From NCBI GenBank assembly GCA_028278525.1, contig JANQEE010000068.1:1-36973 (forward strand): a DNA stretch of 36,973 nt, given 5' to 3'. Every line of letters begins with the position of its first letter. Within the stretch, counting starts at the first letter, position 1. The notes below the pieces were generated by a model. The model worked only from the letters and a program-made list of their open reading frames with translations. It did not search any database and was not told the origin of the DNA. Shown here in pieces: positions 7,171 through 15,927 of this stretch. The position numbers and the translations under genes were made by a program. The DNA comes from Minwuiaceae bacterium (GTDB lineage: Bacteria > Pseudomonadota > Alphaproteobacteria > Minwuiales > Minwuiaceae).

Positions 7171-7380
7171 TTTCAGACATTCCTCCGGGCGATGGATAGT
7201 GTCCCTTTTCGGGGTCAAATAGGACGCGGAAACCGAATGGCGTACCGCCTGGCGTTGGCGGGAGGCGGGGAAATTCCCGGTTTTCAGGCCCGATGTTTTT
7301 GGCGGTAAGGCTGAGCTAGTCTCAGGATTCTAAGAGGCTGAAGGGGGCGCCGACAGGGCGCCCAGCTTGCGGAGAGACAC

Positions 7381-9942
7381 ATGGCGGAGATTCCGGAAAA
7401 GGCGAAAGTCGTCATCATTGGCTTGGGCGGGATCGTTGGGGCGTCGGTCGCCCATCACCTGATCGAGCGGGGCTGGGACGATATCGTCGGCATCGATACA
7501 TCCTCGATCCCGACGGATATCGGCTCCACGTCGCACGCCTCCGATTTCTGCTACGCGACCAGCCACGATTTCCTCTCCTGCTGGACCACGCTCTATTCCA
7601 TCGATTTCTACGAAAAGATGGGGCACTACGCCAAGGTGGGCGGGTTGGAAGTCGCCCGGGTCGGCGACGACGCCAGGATGGACGAGATCAAGCGCAAGGT
7701 CGCGTCGGCCAAGGCCTTCGGCACCGGCGCGCGGCTCGTGACCCCCGCCGAAATCAAGCAGAAGTTCCCCCCGATCGAGGAACACCTGGTGCAGGGGGGC
7801 ATGTGGGACCCCGACGCCGGGCTTGTCGTTCCGCGGTCTCAGGTCGTGGCCGGCATATTGGTCGACAACGCAGAGAAGACCGGCAAGCTGAAATCCTTCG
7901 CAAACACGCCGGCCACCGGCCTGATCGTCGAGGGTGGACGCATCAGGGGCGTCGAGACGCCGCGCGGCAGCATCCTGGCCGACTACGTCATTGTCTGCGC
8001 CGGACTCTGGGGGCGTCTTGTCGCCGGAATGGCCGGCGAGGACCTGCCCGTCATGCCGGTCGACCATCCGCTGCTTTGGTTCGGCCCCTACGACGGGTTC
8101 GCCGGCACCGGCAAGGACATCGGCTGGCCGCTTCTGCGCGACCAGGGCAACTCCGCCTACATGCGCGACACGGGCGATCCCAAGACGACCGAAGGCGGCA
8201 TGATCGAATGGGGCTATTACGAGGAAACCGAACCACGCCTCTGCCACCCGCGGGACCTCCTGGACAAAACGCAGGCGCGCCTGTCCCCGTCCCAGCGCGA
8301 CTTGGACATCGAACAGGTCATGGAACCGCTGGAGCGGGCGATGGAACTGACGCCCGTTCTTTCGGAACTCGGCTACGACGAGAAGCGGTCCTTCAACGGC
8401 CTGCTGCAGGTCACGACGGATGGCGGTCCCTCGATCGGTGAAAGCCAGAAAGTGCGCGGCCTTTGGTACGCCGTCGCGATCTGGGTCAAGGACGGCCCGG
8501 GCATGGGCAAGCTCATCGCCGATTGGATGACGGACGGGCGCACGGAAATCGACCATCACGCGATCGACTATGCGCGGTTCTATCCTTTCCAGACCGGCGA
8601 GGATTTCATCCACGCGCGCTGCACCGAAACGGCGATGAAGATCTACAATCCGGCGGTGCATCCCAGGGAGCCTTTCGCCGGCGGCAGGGGCGTACGCCGC
8701 AGTCCCTTTTACGAGCGCGAGAAGGAACTCGGCGGCTACTTCATGGAACTCGGCGGGTGGGAGCGTGCGCACGGCTACGCAAGCAACGAACACCTGCTGG
8801 AGAAGTACGGCAATCAGGTCCCGGTGCGCGAGAACGAATGGGACAACCGGCATTTCTGGCGCGTCTCGAACGCCGAGCACCTGGAGATGAGCGCCAACGT
8901 GGGCATGGTCAACCTCTCTCACTTCGCCATGTACGATGTGACCGGACCGGATCACGTCGCGTTCATGGAGTATCTCTGCGTCGCCAGGGTCGGCGCCGAC
9001 AATCAGGTCGGCAAGGGGATCTACACGCACTTCCTCGACGAAAAGGGAATGGTGAAAGCGGACTTCACGGTGTTCCGCATGGAGGATCGCTTCCGTTTCG
9101 TCGACGGCGCGGATGCGGGAAACCGGGATTTCGTCTACATGAAACGTATGGCGGAGGATCTCGGCTACGATGTGGAGATTACGGACGTCTCGACCGATTT
9201 CACCACCATCGGGCTCTGGGGCCCGAACGCCAGGTCCACTCTGCAGAAGCTGGTGCAAGAGCCGAATGCCCTCGCCCACGAGAACTTCCCCTTCGCCTCG
9301 ATCAGGCAGATCGAGATCGCCGGCAAGAACGTGACGGCTTTTCGCATTTCCTATGTCGGCGAGCAGGGCTGGGAACTGCACATGAGATACGAGGACGGCC
9401 TCGCGGTCTGGGACGCGCTCCGCGCGCTGGACGTCATGGCGTTCGGGGTGGAGACCTATGCGAATTCCCGGCGGATGGAAAAGAGCCTGCGCCTTCAGAA
9501 CGCGGACCTCCTGACCGAGTACAATCTTCTGGAAGCCGACCTGGCGCGTCCGAAGGTCAAGGATGCGGACTTCGTCGGCAAGGCGGCCTATCTGGAACAC
9601 CGTGCGCGGGACCATCAGCCGGCCACGCTCTGCACCCTCGTGATGACCGACAACAACGACTCAAGGGGCGTGGCCCGTTATCCCGTCGGCATTCTGCCGA
9701 TCGTGGACCCGGAAACCGGCGAAACCCTGGTCGACTCGCAAGGCCGCCGTTCCTTCACCACCTCCATCGCCTACGGCCCGTCCGTCGGTAAGAACATTGC
9801 GTTGGGCTATCTGCCGCACGAGCATGCGGTCAAAGGCCGGGCCTTCCATGTTGAGTATTTCGGGGAGGCCTACCCGGTCGAGGTGGCCGGGGTCGGATAC
9901 GAGCCGCTCTACGACCCGGAGAACCTGAAACCGCGCACATAG
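7381..9942 (+). CDS. FAD-dependent oxidoreductase / GcvT fusion, dimethylglycine/sarcosine dehydrogenase type
   Basis: Predicted 853-residue flavoenzyme of the dimethylglycine/sarcosine dehydrogenase superfamily, which demethylates N-methyl amines and passes the one-carbon unit to tetrahydrofolate. The N-terminal Rossmann motif is GLGGIVGAS (14-22), one residue longer than the usual GxGxxG. His52 in GSTSHAS aligns with the covalent-FAD His of dimethylglycine oxidase. The C-terminal half is a GcvT folate domain with SYVGEQGWEL and a final YDPENLKPR. GGAGAG precedes the ATG. It stands alone, about 16 kb from two paralogues (26445 and 28889), and is clearly divergent from them. Substrate unknown. 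Confidence 0.88.
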   Translation: MAEIPEKAKVVIIGLGGIVGASVAHHLIERGWDDIVGIDTSSIPTDIGSTSHASDFCYATSHDFLSCWTTLYSIDFYEKMGHYAKVGGLEVARVGDDARMDEIKRKVASAKAFGTGARLVTPAEIKQKFPPIEEHLVQGGMWDPDAGLVVPRSQVVAGILVDNAEKTGKLKSFANTPATGLIVEGGRIRGVETPRGSILADYVIVCAGLWGRLVAGMAGEDLPVMPVDHPLLWFGPYDGFAGTGKDIGWPLLRDQGNSAYMRDTGDPKTTEGGMIEWGYYEETEPRLCHPRDLLDKTQARLSPSQRDLDIEQVMEPLERAMELTPVLSELGYDEKRSFNGLLQVTTDGGPSIGESQKVRGLWYAVAIWVKDGPGMGKLIADWMTDGRTEIDHHAIDYARFYPFQTGEDFIHARCTETAMKIYNPAVHPREPFAGGRGVRRSPFYEREKELGGYFMELGGWERAHGYASNEHLLEKYGNQVPVRENEWDNRHFWRVSNAEHLEMSANVGMVNLSHFAMYDVTGPDHVAFMEYLCVARVGADNQVGKGIYTHFLDEKGMVKADFTVFRMEDRFRFVDGADAGNRDFVYMKRMAEDLGYDVEITDVSTDFTTIGLWGPNARSTLQKLVQEPNALAHENFPFASIRQIEIAGKNVTAFRISYVGEQGWELHMRYEDGLAVWDALRALDVMAFGVETYANSRRMEKSLRLQNADLLTEYNLLEADLARPKVKDADFVGKAAYLEHRARDHQPATLCTLVMTDNNDSRGVARYPVGILPIVDPETGETLVDSQGRRSFTTSIAYGPSVGKNIALGYLPHEHAVKGRAFHVEYFGEAYPVEVAGVGYEPLYDPENLKPRT

Positions 9943-10045
9943 CCTGGCTTTCCTGCCCCCGTGGCGGAGGGTTCTGGTTGCCGGCGTCGTCGTAGAACCT
10001 CTGCCTTGAAGAAGCCGCGATTTGCGAAGACACGTTCGCCGGCCG

Positions 10046-10978
10046 TCAAGCCTCGGGCGCACCGCCACGAAACGGTTTTAGCGCCGCGTATACGGTTGCG
10101 TGAACCGGCGTCGGGACGCCGAATTCCCTGCCCAGGCGGACAACGGTGCCGGACAGCCCGTCAAGTTCCAGCCGGCGGCCGGCTTCAAGGTCGACCAGCT
10201 GCGACGCCTTGCCATCGGCCGGATTGGCGTCCAGCGCTTCCATCACAGTGTCGACGACATCCGCATGGAGCGCGACACCCGCGGCGCGCCCGACCCGTTC
10301 GGCTTCGGCGATGGCCTCGCGCAGCAACCATCGCATGTCGGGATCGCTGCGCACGGCGCCGACGGTGGAACGCGTCACGCCGGTCGCCGCGCTGCTGCCG
10401 ACGACAAGCAGGAATTTCTCCCACAACATGACGTCCGTGTCCGGGCTGCCTTCCGCCACGACCCCTGCGTCGCGGAAACGCTCCACCAGCGCCGTTACCC
10501 TGGCGCTTTCACCGCCGCCCGGTTCGCCGAAGATAACGTGGGGACGGTTCGCGATTTTTCCGAAATAGGTGATCTCGCCCGGTCCGGTAATGCTGGCCGG
10601 AAAGTAGGCGGCGCCCGCCAGCACGGCATGCTCGCCGATTGCGGACTTCAACTGGGCGACGCTTTCAATACCGTTCTGCAGGGTCAGCACCGTCGTGCTC
10701 GCGCCGACAATGGGCGCGATGGCCTCAGCCGCGGCAAGGGTGTCGTGGAGCTTCACGCAGAACAACACGACATCGACAGTGCCAAGGTCGGCCGGCGCCT
10801 CCGTCGCCCTTAACTCCGTGATGTGAAGGTTCTCTACGCCCCGTATCCGCAACCCTGTCCGGCGCAAGGCTTCCAGATGGGCGCCGCGCGCGATAAAGCT
10901 GACATCCTCCCCGGCCGCGGACAATTTGGCGCCCAAATATCCGCCCACGCCGCCGGCGCCCATAACCGCAAATTTCAT
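10046..10978 (-). CDS. ketopantoate-reductase-family (PanE/ApbA) NADP-dependent reductase
   Basis: A 310-residue enzyme with the PanE fold: NADP-binding GAGGVGG (7-13), Lys76 in FCVKLHD, Asn102 in LQNG, catalytic Lys188 in WEKF and Glu271 in LELDGLSG. PanE reduces 2-dehydropantoate to pantoate in coenzyme A synthesis. In E. coli PanE the catalytic Lys is followed at +4 and +8 by Asn residues that bind substrate; here these are Val192 and Ser196, so the natural substrate may be another 2-oxo acid. It runs convergently toward the upstream FAD enzyme and has no operon partner. Family call firm, pantoate role uncertain. Confidence 0.85.
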   Translation of the reverse strand: MKFAVMGAGGVGGYLGAKLSAAGEDVSFIARGAHLEALRRTGLRIRGVENLHITELRATEAPADLGTVDVVLFCVKLHDTLAAAEAIAPIVGASTTVLTLQNGIESVAQLKSAIGEHAVLAGAAYFPASITGPGEITYFGKIANRPHVIFGEPGGGESARVTALVERFRDAGVVAEGSPDTDVMLWEKFLLVVGSSAATGVTRSTVGAVRSDPDMRWLLREAIAEAERVGRAAGVALHADVVDTVMEALDANPADGKASQLVDLEAGRRLELDGLSGTVVRLGREFGVPTPVHATVYAALKPFRGGAPEA

Positions 10979-11275
10979 TCCGCCTTGTCCTCACTGGTGC
11001 GTCATCGCTGCGCCCCAGTGATAGTCGACAACCGGCGCGAACGATACCGCCTCCTGGCAAGGAGCGACGGCGTCGATTTCAACGCCTCTGTGTTTGCTCA
11101 ACCGAGTTCCATTGCCGACAAACCGCCGATGGTCCGGGTTTGGTCCGATGCCGATTCTCCCGCAGTGATACATCGGTAAGCGAAGGATACCGCCGCGCTT
11201 TGCGCTGGCGGGCGCCGACACCCGCCGCCAACGATGTTGCGCCGTGGCGCCCGGGTCAACCGAGGGAGACGCCCC

Positions 11276-11752
11276 GTGTCGAATGCCGAACTCGTAAGCG
11301 ATCTCATGGTCGAGGTCGGACCGATCCTGGAATTGCACGGGATCGTGGAGATCAATGGAGAGGCGCAATGGGTTCTCGACGTCGATGGCGAACTCGCGGT
11401 CGTCGCCGAATATTTCGAAGCCGATAACCGGCTCTTCCTCACCGCCGATGCCGGCGTTCCCGATCCCTCGGCGCGCCTGGTCTGCTACGAGTTGCTGCTC
11501 GCCTACAACGCGATGTGGCGGCAGACGGGCGGCGTGCGCATGGCCGTGAACGGCGAAGACGGCGCGGTGCTTCAGATCGCCGACATCGCGGTCGACGGCC
11601 TCGACGCGGCCAAGCTCGCCACGGTTCTTCGGAACTTCATCGGCAAGCTCGGCGAATGGATCGACATCATCGAGATGGACCCCGAGCAAAGCGCCGCGAA
11701 CGCCGCCGGCGCGCCGGCGGCGCCGAACGGCGCTGGCGCGGTGCGCGTCTAG
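11276..11752 (+). CDS. CesT-family type III secretion chaperone
   Basis: Predicted 158-residue acidic cytosolic chaperone. The pattern of an N-terminal helix, a twisted sheet (WVLDVDGELAVVAEYFEA), then LLLAYNAMWRQTGG, GEDGAVLQIADI and a final helix LATVLRNFIGKLGEWIDIIE fits the CesT/Tir chaperone fold. These dimers hold one effector unfolded for secretion. I choose the GTG at 11276, with GAGGGAG 7 nt upstream, over an earlier in-frame start at 11234. The C-terminus is an Ala/Pro/Gly-rich tail. The next gene, 138 bp downstream, is the likely client. No type III apparatus genes are in the window, so the secretion link is inference from fold and position. Confidence 0.7.
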   Translation: MSNAELVSDLMVEVGPILELHGIVEINGEAQWVLDVDGELAVVAEYFEADNRLFLTADAGVPDPSARLVCYELLLAYNAMWRQTGGVRMAVNGEDGAVLQIADIAVDGLDAAKLATVLRNFIGKLGEWIDIIEMDPEQSAANAAGAPAAPNGAGAVRV

Positions 11753-11890
11753 GCGCCGGCGGGCAGCCCCGGGCTTTGGAAGCCAGGCACGCAACGGGCC
11801 AACCGACGAGCCAACCGGACTTGGTGGCGCGGCTTATCCGAACCGACAGCGCCATAGGTTCCGGTGGCACCAAAGGAGAGTGCAAAACCG

Positions 11891-14116
11891 ATGTCTGACA
11901 AGCACCTTGACTTCAAAAGGATCGTGGACAGATACGCCTTGGCGCCGGACCGGGCCGGAGCCGACATGTCGATACGCGCCGATTTGCCCGATGAAAAAAC
12001 CGGCGGGCGGAGGGTCTTCGCGGCGCTTCGTTATCGCGGCGTTTGGGGAGGAGCGGCGCGGAGAACCCCCGAACAACTCAAGGACATCGCCGACAGGTAC
12101 ACGGCACAGAACAGGAACGAGGCGGTAGACAAGAAGGTGTCGTCCGAGGAGTGGTCCGTCCTGCTCGAAAACGAGGGGGCAAAAACGGTCCATACGGCGC
12201 TGTTGAACTACCTCGGCAATGACCTGCCCCTGGCCCGGCGCGTCTTGCAGGACTACGCGAATCTCTATGGCCGCGATCTGACGACAGCAACCCATGTATC
12301 GCGGGCCGATCTGTATCGTTTGGACAAGACGGTCGAACGCGTGCGGAAATCCGCCCGGGACCAACGCGCCGGCGTGATCGTGGTGAACCCGAAGATCGAA
12401 GCGACCAAACGCACCGTGCAGATCATCACCGACAAGTTCAAGGCGGCCCAGACCAAGCACCCGCAATACGAAGAGAAGCTGCAGGAGCTGAAGAACCTGC
12501 AGGAGAAGCTCGACAAGATCGGACCGCGTGCGAATCCCGACGAAGTGGACGCCATGGCGGAAAAGGCCATTGAAAAGATGGACCTTGCCAAACGCCGCTT
12601 CGGCTTTGCCTGGGTCACGTCCGGGGTGAAGGCGAATTTCAGATCGACACTCCAATTGGCGCGCGAAACGCTTGACCGGGAGCTGGGTGGCGAGCCGACG
12701 TTGCCCGAGCAGCAGCACTTGCGTTTCGCCACGAACCATGTCGTGGCTCAACTTCTGGGCCATCGCGCGCTCATCGAAGAAAAGATCAAGGATCTGAGCG
12801 AAACCATCGAGCGCAATACCAGGTCGGTCCGGCGTGGAGCGGGCGGCGAAGATGATATGCGACGCATGGACCCAACGGATGTCAAAAATCTTGCGCGGGA
12901 AATGAAGACGCTGAAAGCGGCGGACGCCGCGATCGGGAAGGCATTGCCGCACCTTGCGAAGTTGCGCAACAACCTGACTCATCTGCGCAGCCGCCCGGAC
13001 ATGGATTACGAGAACGCCCAGTCGGAATTCAACCGCCACCTGCAGGCCGTCGACACCGAACTGCAGAAACATGCGGACGTGCTCCGCAAACACGATATCG
13101 AGCACGGCGTGCCCGTCGACGCCCCGGACGACGGGATGCATCTTGGCTTGATGGAACCGGACCCCCGGGAGGCGATTGGCAACCGTCCCAACAGGGCCCG
13201 CAGCGCATCCGACGCGATGGCGGTCGTAAGCTATGCGGATGCGTTCACCCGACTCCTGGATGACGACGACGAGGACCCCCTGGCGTCGAGCATGGAGCGG
13301 CGCCATTCCATTGCTGAACGGCTGGCCGACAGCACGAAAGACCGTGTCTGGCTATGGACCCCAATGAGCGAGTCTCGGGCAAAGCCCGGTCAGGAGAAGC
13401 TCGGCCTCTATCGGAGCGTTCGCGTGCAAAATGCCGAACTGCAAAGAAACGCACATGACTACGCCGATTGGGAGCCCGGCCCCGACGACACACCGCAAAT
13501 CCTGCGGGAAATGAAGAAGCACGCCGAAGTGAACGATGGCGCGGACCCCTACAGGAGGCGGATCCTGCGGGCCGGGGGGGAGCACAGGCTCGAATTGCTT
13601 CGACGGTTTAATGCTGAGGCCGCGAAGGTCGGACACGGCGACGACCAAGGCGACGACGAAGTCCATGGCGGCGACAATCGCAATGGCGACCAACACCACG
13701 GCAGTTGGCACAGAATTGCGCGAGCGCTGCTCGAAGACGTCGTTACGAAGCGCTTCAACCGGATGAAGGTCGATGATGCCGAACGCTTCTTCCGAAGAAA
13801 TGTCTGGCCGAAAGAAATGCTGGACAAGGTTCCGTTCCAGCATTCCACGGCGGAAAACAAAGAGTTCCTGCAGGCGCACCGCGACCTGCAGGCCTCCGCC
13901 GAGGTGGCGAAATCAGCGGTCAGAAGTGGCATTAAACTACAACCGAATCAGATTTATGAGATGCGGGAAGCCGCCGAGAAGGTGAAGGTCTACCTCGAAA
14001 AGGACGAGGTCTTCAATGCCGGCCTCGAGAACGCGGACGAGTACATCGAGCGACTGAACGATATCGTCGGATTTGCCGCCTACATGGGTGAGCCGCAAGA
14101 GGACGAAGTAGAATAG
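11891..14116 (+). CDS. large helical protein of unknown function, candidate secreted effector
   Basis: A 741-residue, strongly charged, mostly helical protein I do not recognise. I start at ATG 11891, with AAAGGAGAG 10 nt upstream; an in-frame start at 11864 is less likely. There is no signal peptide or membrane segment. Heptad-like, coiled-coil-prone stretches lie at about residues 155-235 and 290-400. Residues 582-608 form a low-complexity Asp/His segment (five His, six Asp) that could bind metal or be a flexible hinge. Placement directly after a CesT-type chaperone suggests a type III substrate. No catalytic motif is obvious. The gene ends next to an IS-like sequence but the frame looks complete. 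Confidence 0.7.
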   Translation: MSDKHLDFKRIVDRYALAPDRAGADMSIRADLPDEKTGGRRVFAALRYRGVWGGAARRTPEQLKDIADRYTAQNRNEAVDKKVSSEEWSVLLENEGAKTVHTALLNYLGNDLPLARRVLQDYANLYGRDLTTATHVSRADLYRLDKTVERVRKSARDQRAGVIVVNPKIEATKRTVQIITDKFKAAQTKHPQYEEKLQELKNLQEKLDKIGPRANPDEVDAMAEKAIEKMDLAKRRFGFAWVTSGVKANFRSTLQLARETLDRELGGEPTLPEQQHLRFATNHVVAQLLGHRALIEEKIKDLSETIERNTRSVRRGAGGEDDMRRMDPTDVKNLAREMKTLKAADAAIGKALPHLAKLRNNLTHLRSRPDMDYENAQSEFNRHLQAVDTELQKHADVLRKHDIEHGVPVDAPDDGMHLGLMEPDPREAIGNRPNRARSASDAMAVVSYADAFTRLLDDDDEDPLASSMERRHSIAERLADSTKDRVWLWTPMSESRAKPGQEKLGLYRSVRVQNAELQRNAHDYADWEPGPDDTPQILREMKKHAEVNDGADPYRRRILRAGGEHRLELLRRFNAEAAKVGHGDDQGDDEVHGGDNRNGDQHHGSWHRIARALLEDVVTKRFNRMKVDDAERFFRRNVWPKEMLDKVPFQHSTAENKEFLQAHRDLQASAEVAKSAVRSGIKLQPNQIYEMREAAEKVKVYLEKDEVFNAGLENADEYIERLNDIVGFAAYMGEPQEDEVE

Positions 14117-14185
14117 CAGGCTGCTGAAGAAGTCTGCGCCGCCTGATGTTTAGTGAGTCATAGCGAACCGCGATAGTGGCGGCGC
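14117..14185 (-). mobile_element. IS-like terminal sequence (remnant)
   Basis: Read on the minus strand this ends in GACTTCTTCAGCAGCC, the style of terminus found in several IS4/IS5/IS1182-type elements. An internal inverted repeat GCGCCGCC/GGCGGCGC spans 14136-14185. No transposase frame is present. It lies exactly where a MerR gene is cut off, so it is probably a footprint of an insertion. I cannot name the element. Confidence 0.35.
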
Positions 14186-14233
14186 ATGCACAGCCGCTAC
14201 GTCCTTTACCCGATATGTTTTGATCCGTCGCAT
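14150..14233 (-). pseudogene. truncated MerR-family regulator (N-terminal stump)
   Basis: The minus strand from ATG 14233 encodes MRRIKTYRVKDVAA, the typical start of a MerR-family regulator, in which such a segment leads into the AGVSVRTLHHYD helix-turn-helix. Here the similarity stops after about 14 codons and the frame closes at 14150 in IS-like sequence. The rest of the gene is missing. A MerR-type promoter lies directly upstream, so the original gene was almost certainly MerR-regulated by itself. Confidence 0.6.
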
Positions 14234-14239
14234 GGGCCC

Positions 14240-14270
14240 ACTGTTCACCCTCACGTAACGGGAGGGTCAA
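14240..14270 (-). promoter_or_regulatory. MerR-type operator/promoter with 19-bp spacer
   Basis: On the minus strand TTGACC (14265-14270) and AACAGT (14240-14245) are separated by 19 bp. The spacer holds the dyad ACCCTC...GAGGGT (14247-14267). A stretched spacer with a dyad between -35 and -10 is the diagnostic MerR-family architecture. It reads into the truncated MerR gene. The rest of 14117-14584 has no gene I can support. Confidence 0.65.
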
Positions 14271-14584
14271 GCCGTCCCGTTTTCAGTCAATCGGCCGGCG
14301 CCTTGCCGACCGCCAAGCCGATGCGCATCAGCATGTGCGGCGTTGCGTTGTCCAGCAGGCATCCCTTCCTAAGTTGACATTGTCGACCACGATGGTTCGC
14401 AAAGTAGACGGCGTCAACTTCTTCGGTGAGTTCAGATGCCCCACCGACGGTTGCGTGTCTTTTCGACCTCTGACTACAGTGCGCCGGTCTGGTGGACGGT
14501 GGCGGGTCGTTCGCCGGCCGGACTCCGAACCGGCCGGCAAGACGCTCGGGCAACGCCGCGGTGGAACTCTCGAACGATGCCGGT

Positions 14585-15022
14585 ATGACCGACCTCTCGA
14601 TTTACGGTGGCCTGTTTCTCAGCGCCTTCCTGGCGGCGACGCTGGTCCCCGGTTCGTCCGAGGCGTTGTTGACCGGCCTGCTTGTCGCGGGCAATGGCGA
14701 ACCCTGGCTGCTGCTGGCCGTCGCCAGCACCGGCAACGTTCTCGGCTCCGTCGTCAATTGGGTCTGTGGCCGTTTCCTCTCCGCGTTCCGCGGCCGCTGG
14801 TGGTTTCCGGTCTCGCCCCGGCGCTACGACCAGGCCGTCGGCTGGTATGGGCGTTACGGGCTCTGGTCGCTGCTGTTCGCCTGGGTGCCGATCGTCGGCG
14901 ATCCGCTGACCGTCATCGCCGGCGCGCTGCGCACTTCGTTGCTTCCCTTCGTCATTCTCGTCGCAATCGGGAAAGTCGCGCGGTACCTTTTTGTCGCAGC
15001 CATCGCCCTTTCCTGGGCTTGA
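14585..15022 (+). CDS. YqaA-family (SNARE-associated/DedA-like) membrane protein
   Basis: A 145-residue inner-membrane protein of the small YqaA/DedA-related family. It has a re-entrant-type segment with PGSSEALLTGLL, then GNVLGSVVNWVCGRF, WVPIVGDPLTVIAGALR and a last helix. The GDP-L-T-x-x-A-G motif is typical. Related DedA proteins move lipids across membranes, but the function of the YqaA branch is not settled. The start at ATG 14585 matches the family length; the longer open frame from 14492 has no support. No operon partner is obvious. Confidence 0.85.
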   Translation: MTDLSIYGGLFLSAFLAATLVPGSSEALLTGLLVAGNGEPWLLLAVASTGNVLGSVVNWVCGRFLSAFRGRWWFPVSPRRYDQAVGWYGRYGLWSLLFAWVPIVGDPLTVIAGALRTSLLPFVILVAIGKVARYLFVAAIALSWA

Positions 15023-15165
15023 CCTCACATGGCAGGCTGGCGCCGGGTCGAGAAAGACGTCGATTATGCTATTGCGAATGACTTGCACCTGCTGTTAAAT
15101 CGCGGCGGATTGAATTGTCCGGTGCCGTAGCGTATGCCCGCGGCCGGCCGGACTCGATTGAGGGA

Positions 15166-15927
15166 ATGACCACAGTGCAGGAACCTCTGACTGGCCAGGA
15201 TTTGGCGGCCGGCCCGGCAACGCTCGGGCCGTGGGAACAGGCGATGCAGTTTTTGCTGGCCGGCGGGCCTGTCGTGTTGATCTTGTTCGGCTGTTCCGTC
15301 GTGGCCCTGGCCGTGACGTTTATGAAGTTTTATCAATTCTGGGTTGTGGGCGTGCAGGCGCGCCGCACCGCCCGCCAGGCCGTCGCGCTCTGCCGAGAGG
15401 GCCGTATGACCGCCGCGCTGGCACAGGCGGAGTCGGGTAGGGGCGTCGCCGCGGCCGTCGTCGCCCACGCGCTCCGCGGACGGCTTCGCAGCGACCTGCC
15501 CGAAGCGGGCGTTCGCGAGGAAGTCTGGCGCGCCGCCGGCGACATGCTGGAACCCCTGCGCAGCCATCTCCGCACGTTGGAGGTCATCGCCGCCCTCGCG
15601 CCCCTGCTTGGCCTGTTCGGTACGGTGCTTGGCATGATCGAAGCGTTTCGGCAGTTGGAAATGGCCGGTACTCAGGTCGACCCGTCGATCCTCTCGGGCG
15701 GCATCTGGGAAGCGCTGCTCACCACCGCCGTCGGCCTCGCCGTCGCCATTCCGACCGTCGCCGTGCTCAACGTGTTCGAGCGCACGCTGGAACGCCTTGC
15801 CCACGATCTGGAAAGCCTGGTGACCCAGGTTTTCACGCAGGATTTGGGCCTTGCCGCGCCGCCCGCCGCCGATTGGACCGCAGATGCAAATGATCTCAGC
15901 CCGGCCGTACCCTCGACTGGCCGGTGA
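15166..15927 (+). CDS. exbB: ExbB/TolQ/MotA-family proton channel subunit
   Basis: A predicted inner-membrane subunit of about 253 residues. ExbB pentamers with ExbD use the proton motive force to energise TonB. Three hydrophobic segments are visible: VVLILFGCSVVALAVTF, IAALAPLLGLFGTVLGMIEA and LLTTAVGLAVAIPTVAVLN, with the conserved pore motifs GLFGTV and the TAxGL-AIP helix. ATG 15166 lies very close to GAGGGA, so the GTG at 15175, at better spacing, may be the real start. The 3' end overlaps the first exbD by 44 bp, which makes this the first gene of a four-gene operon. Confidence 0.92.
   Translation: MTTVQEPLTGQDLAAGPATLGPWEQAMQFLLAGGPVVLILFGCSVVALAVTFMKFYQFWVVGVQARRTARQAVALCREGRMTAALAQAESGRGVAAAVVAHALRGRLRSDLPEAGVREEVWRAAGDMLEPLRSHLRTLEVIAALAPLLGLFGTVLGMIEAFRQLEMAGTQVDPSILSGGIWEALLTTAVGLAVAIPTVAVLNVFERTLERLAHDLESLVTQVFTQDLGLAAPPAADWTADANDLSPAVPSTGR

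Noticed and set aside
7330..9615. 761-codon open frame on the minus strand
   Set aside because: It is antisense to the well-supported FAD/GcvT gene. Its composition is the Arg/His/Asp/Val-rich pattern expected opposite a high-G+C gene.
11834..13306. 490-codon minus-strand open frame
   Set aside because: Opposite the candidate effector. The plus-strand frame has a good ribosome-binding site and the CesT-like neighbour.
14287..14553. 88-codon minus-strand frame ending in LMRIGLAVGKAPAD
   Set aside because: It could be the tail of a decayed gene, but I recognise no family, start or ribosome-binding site, so it is not called.
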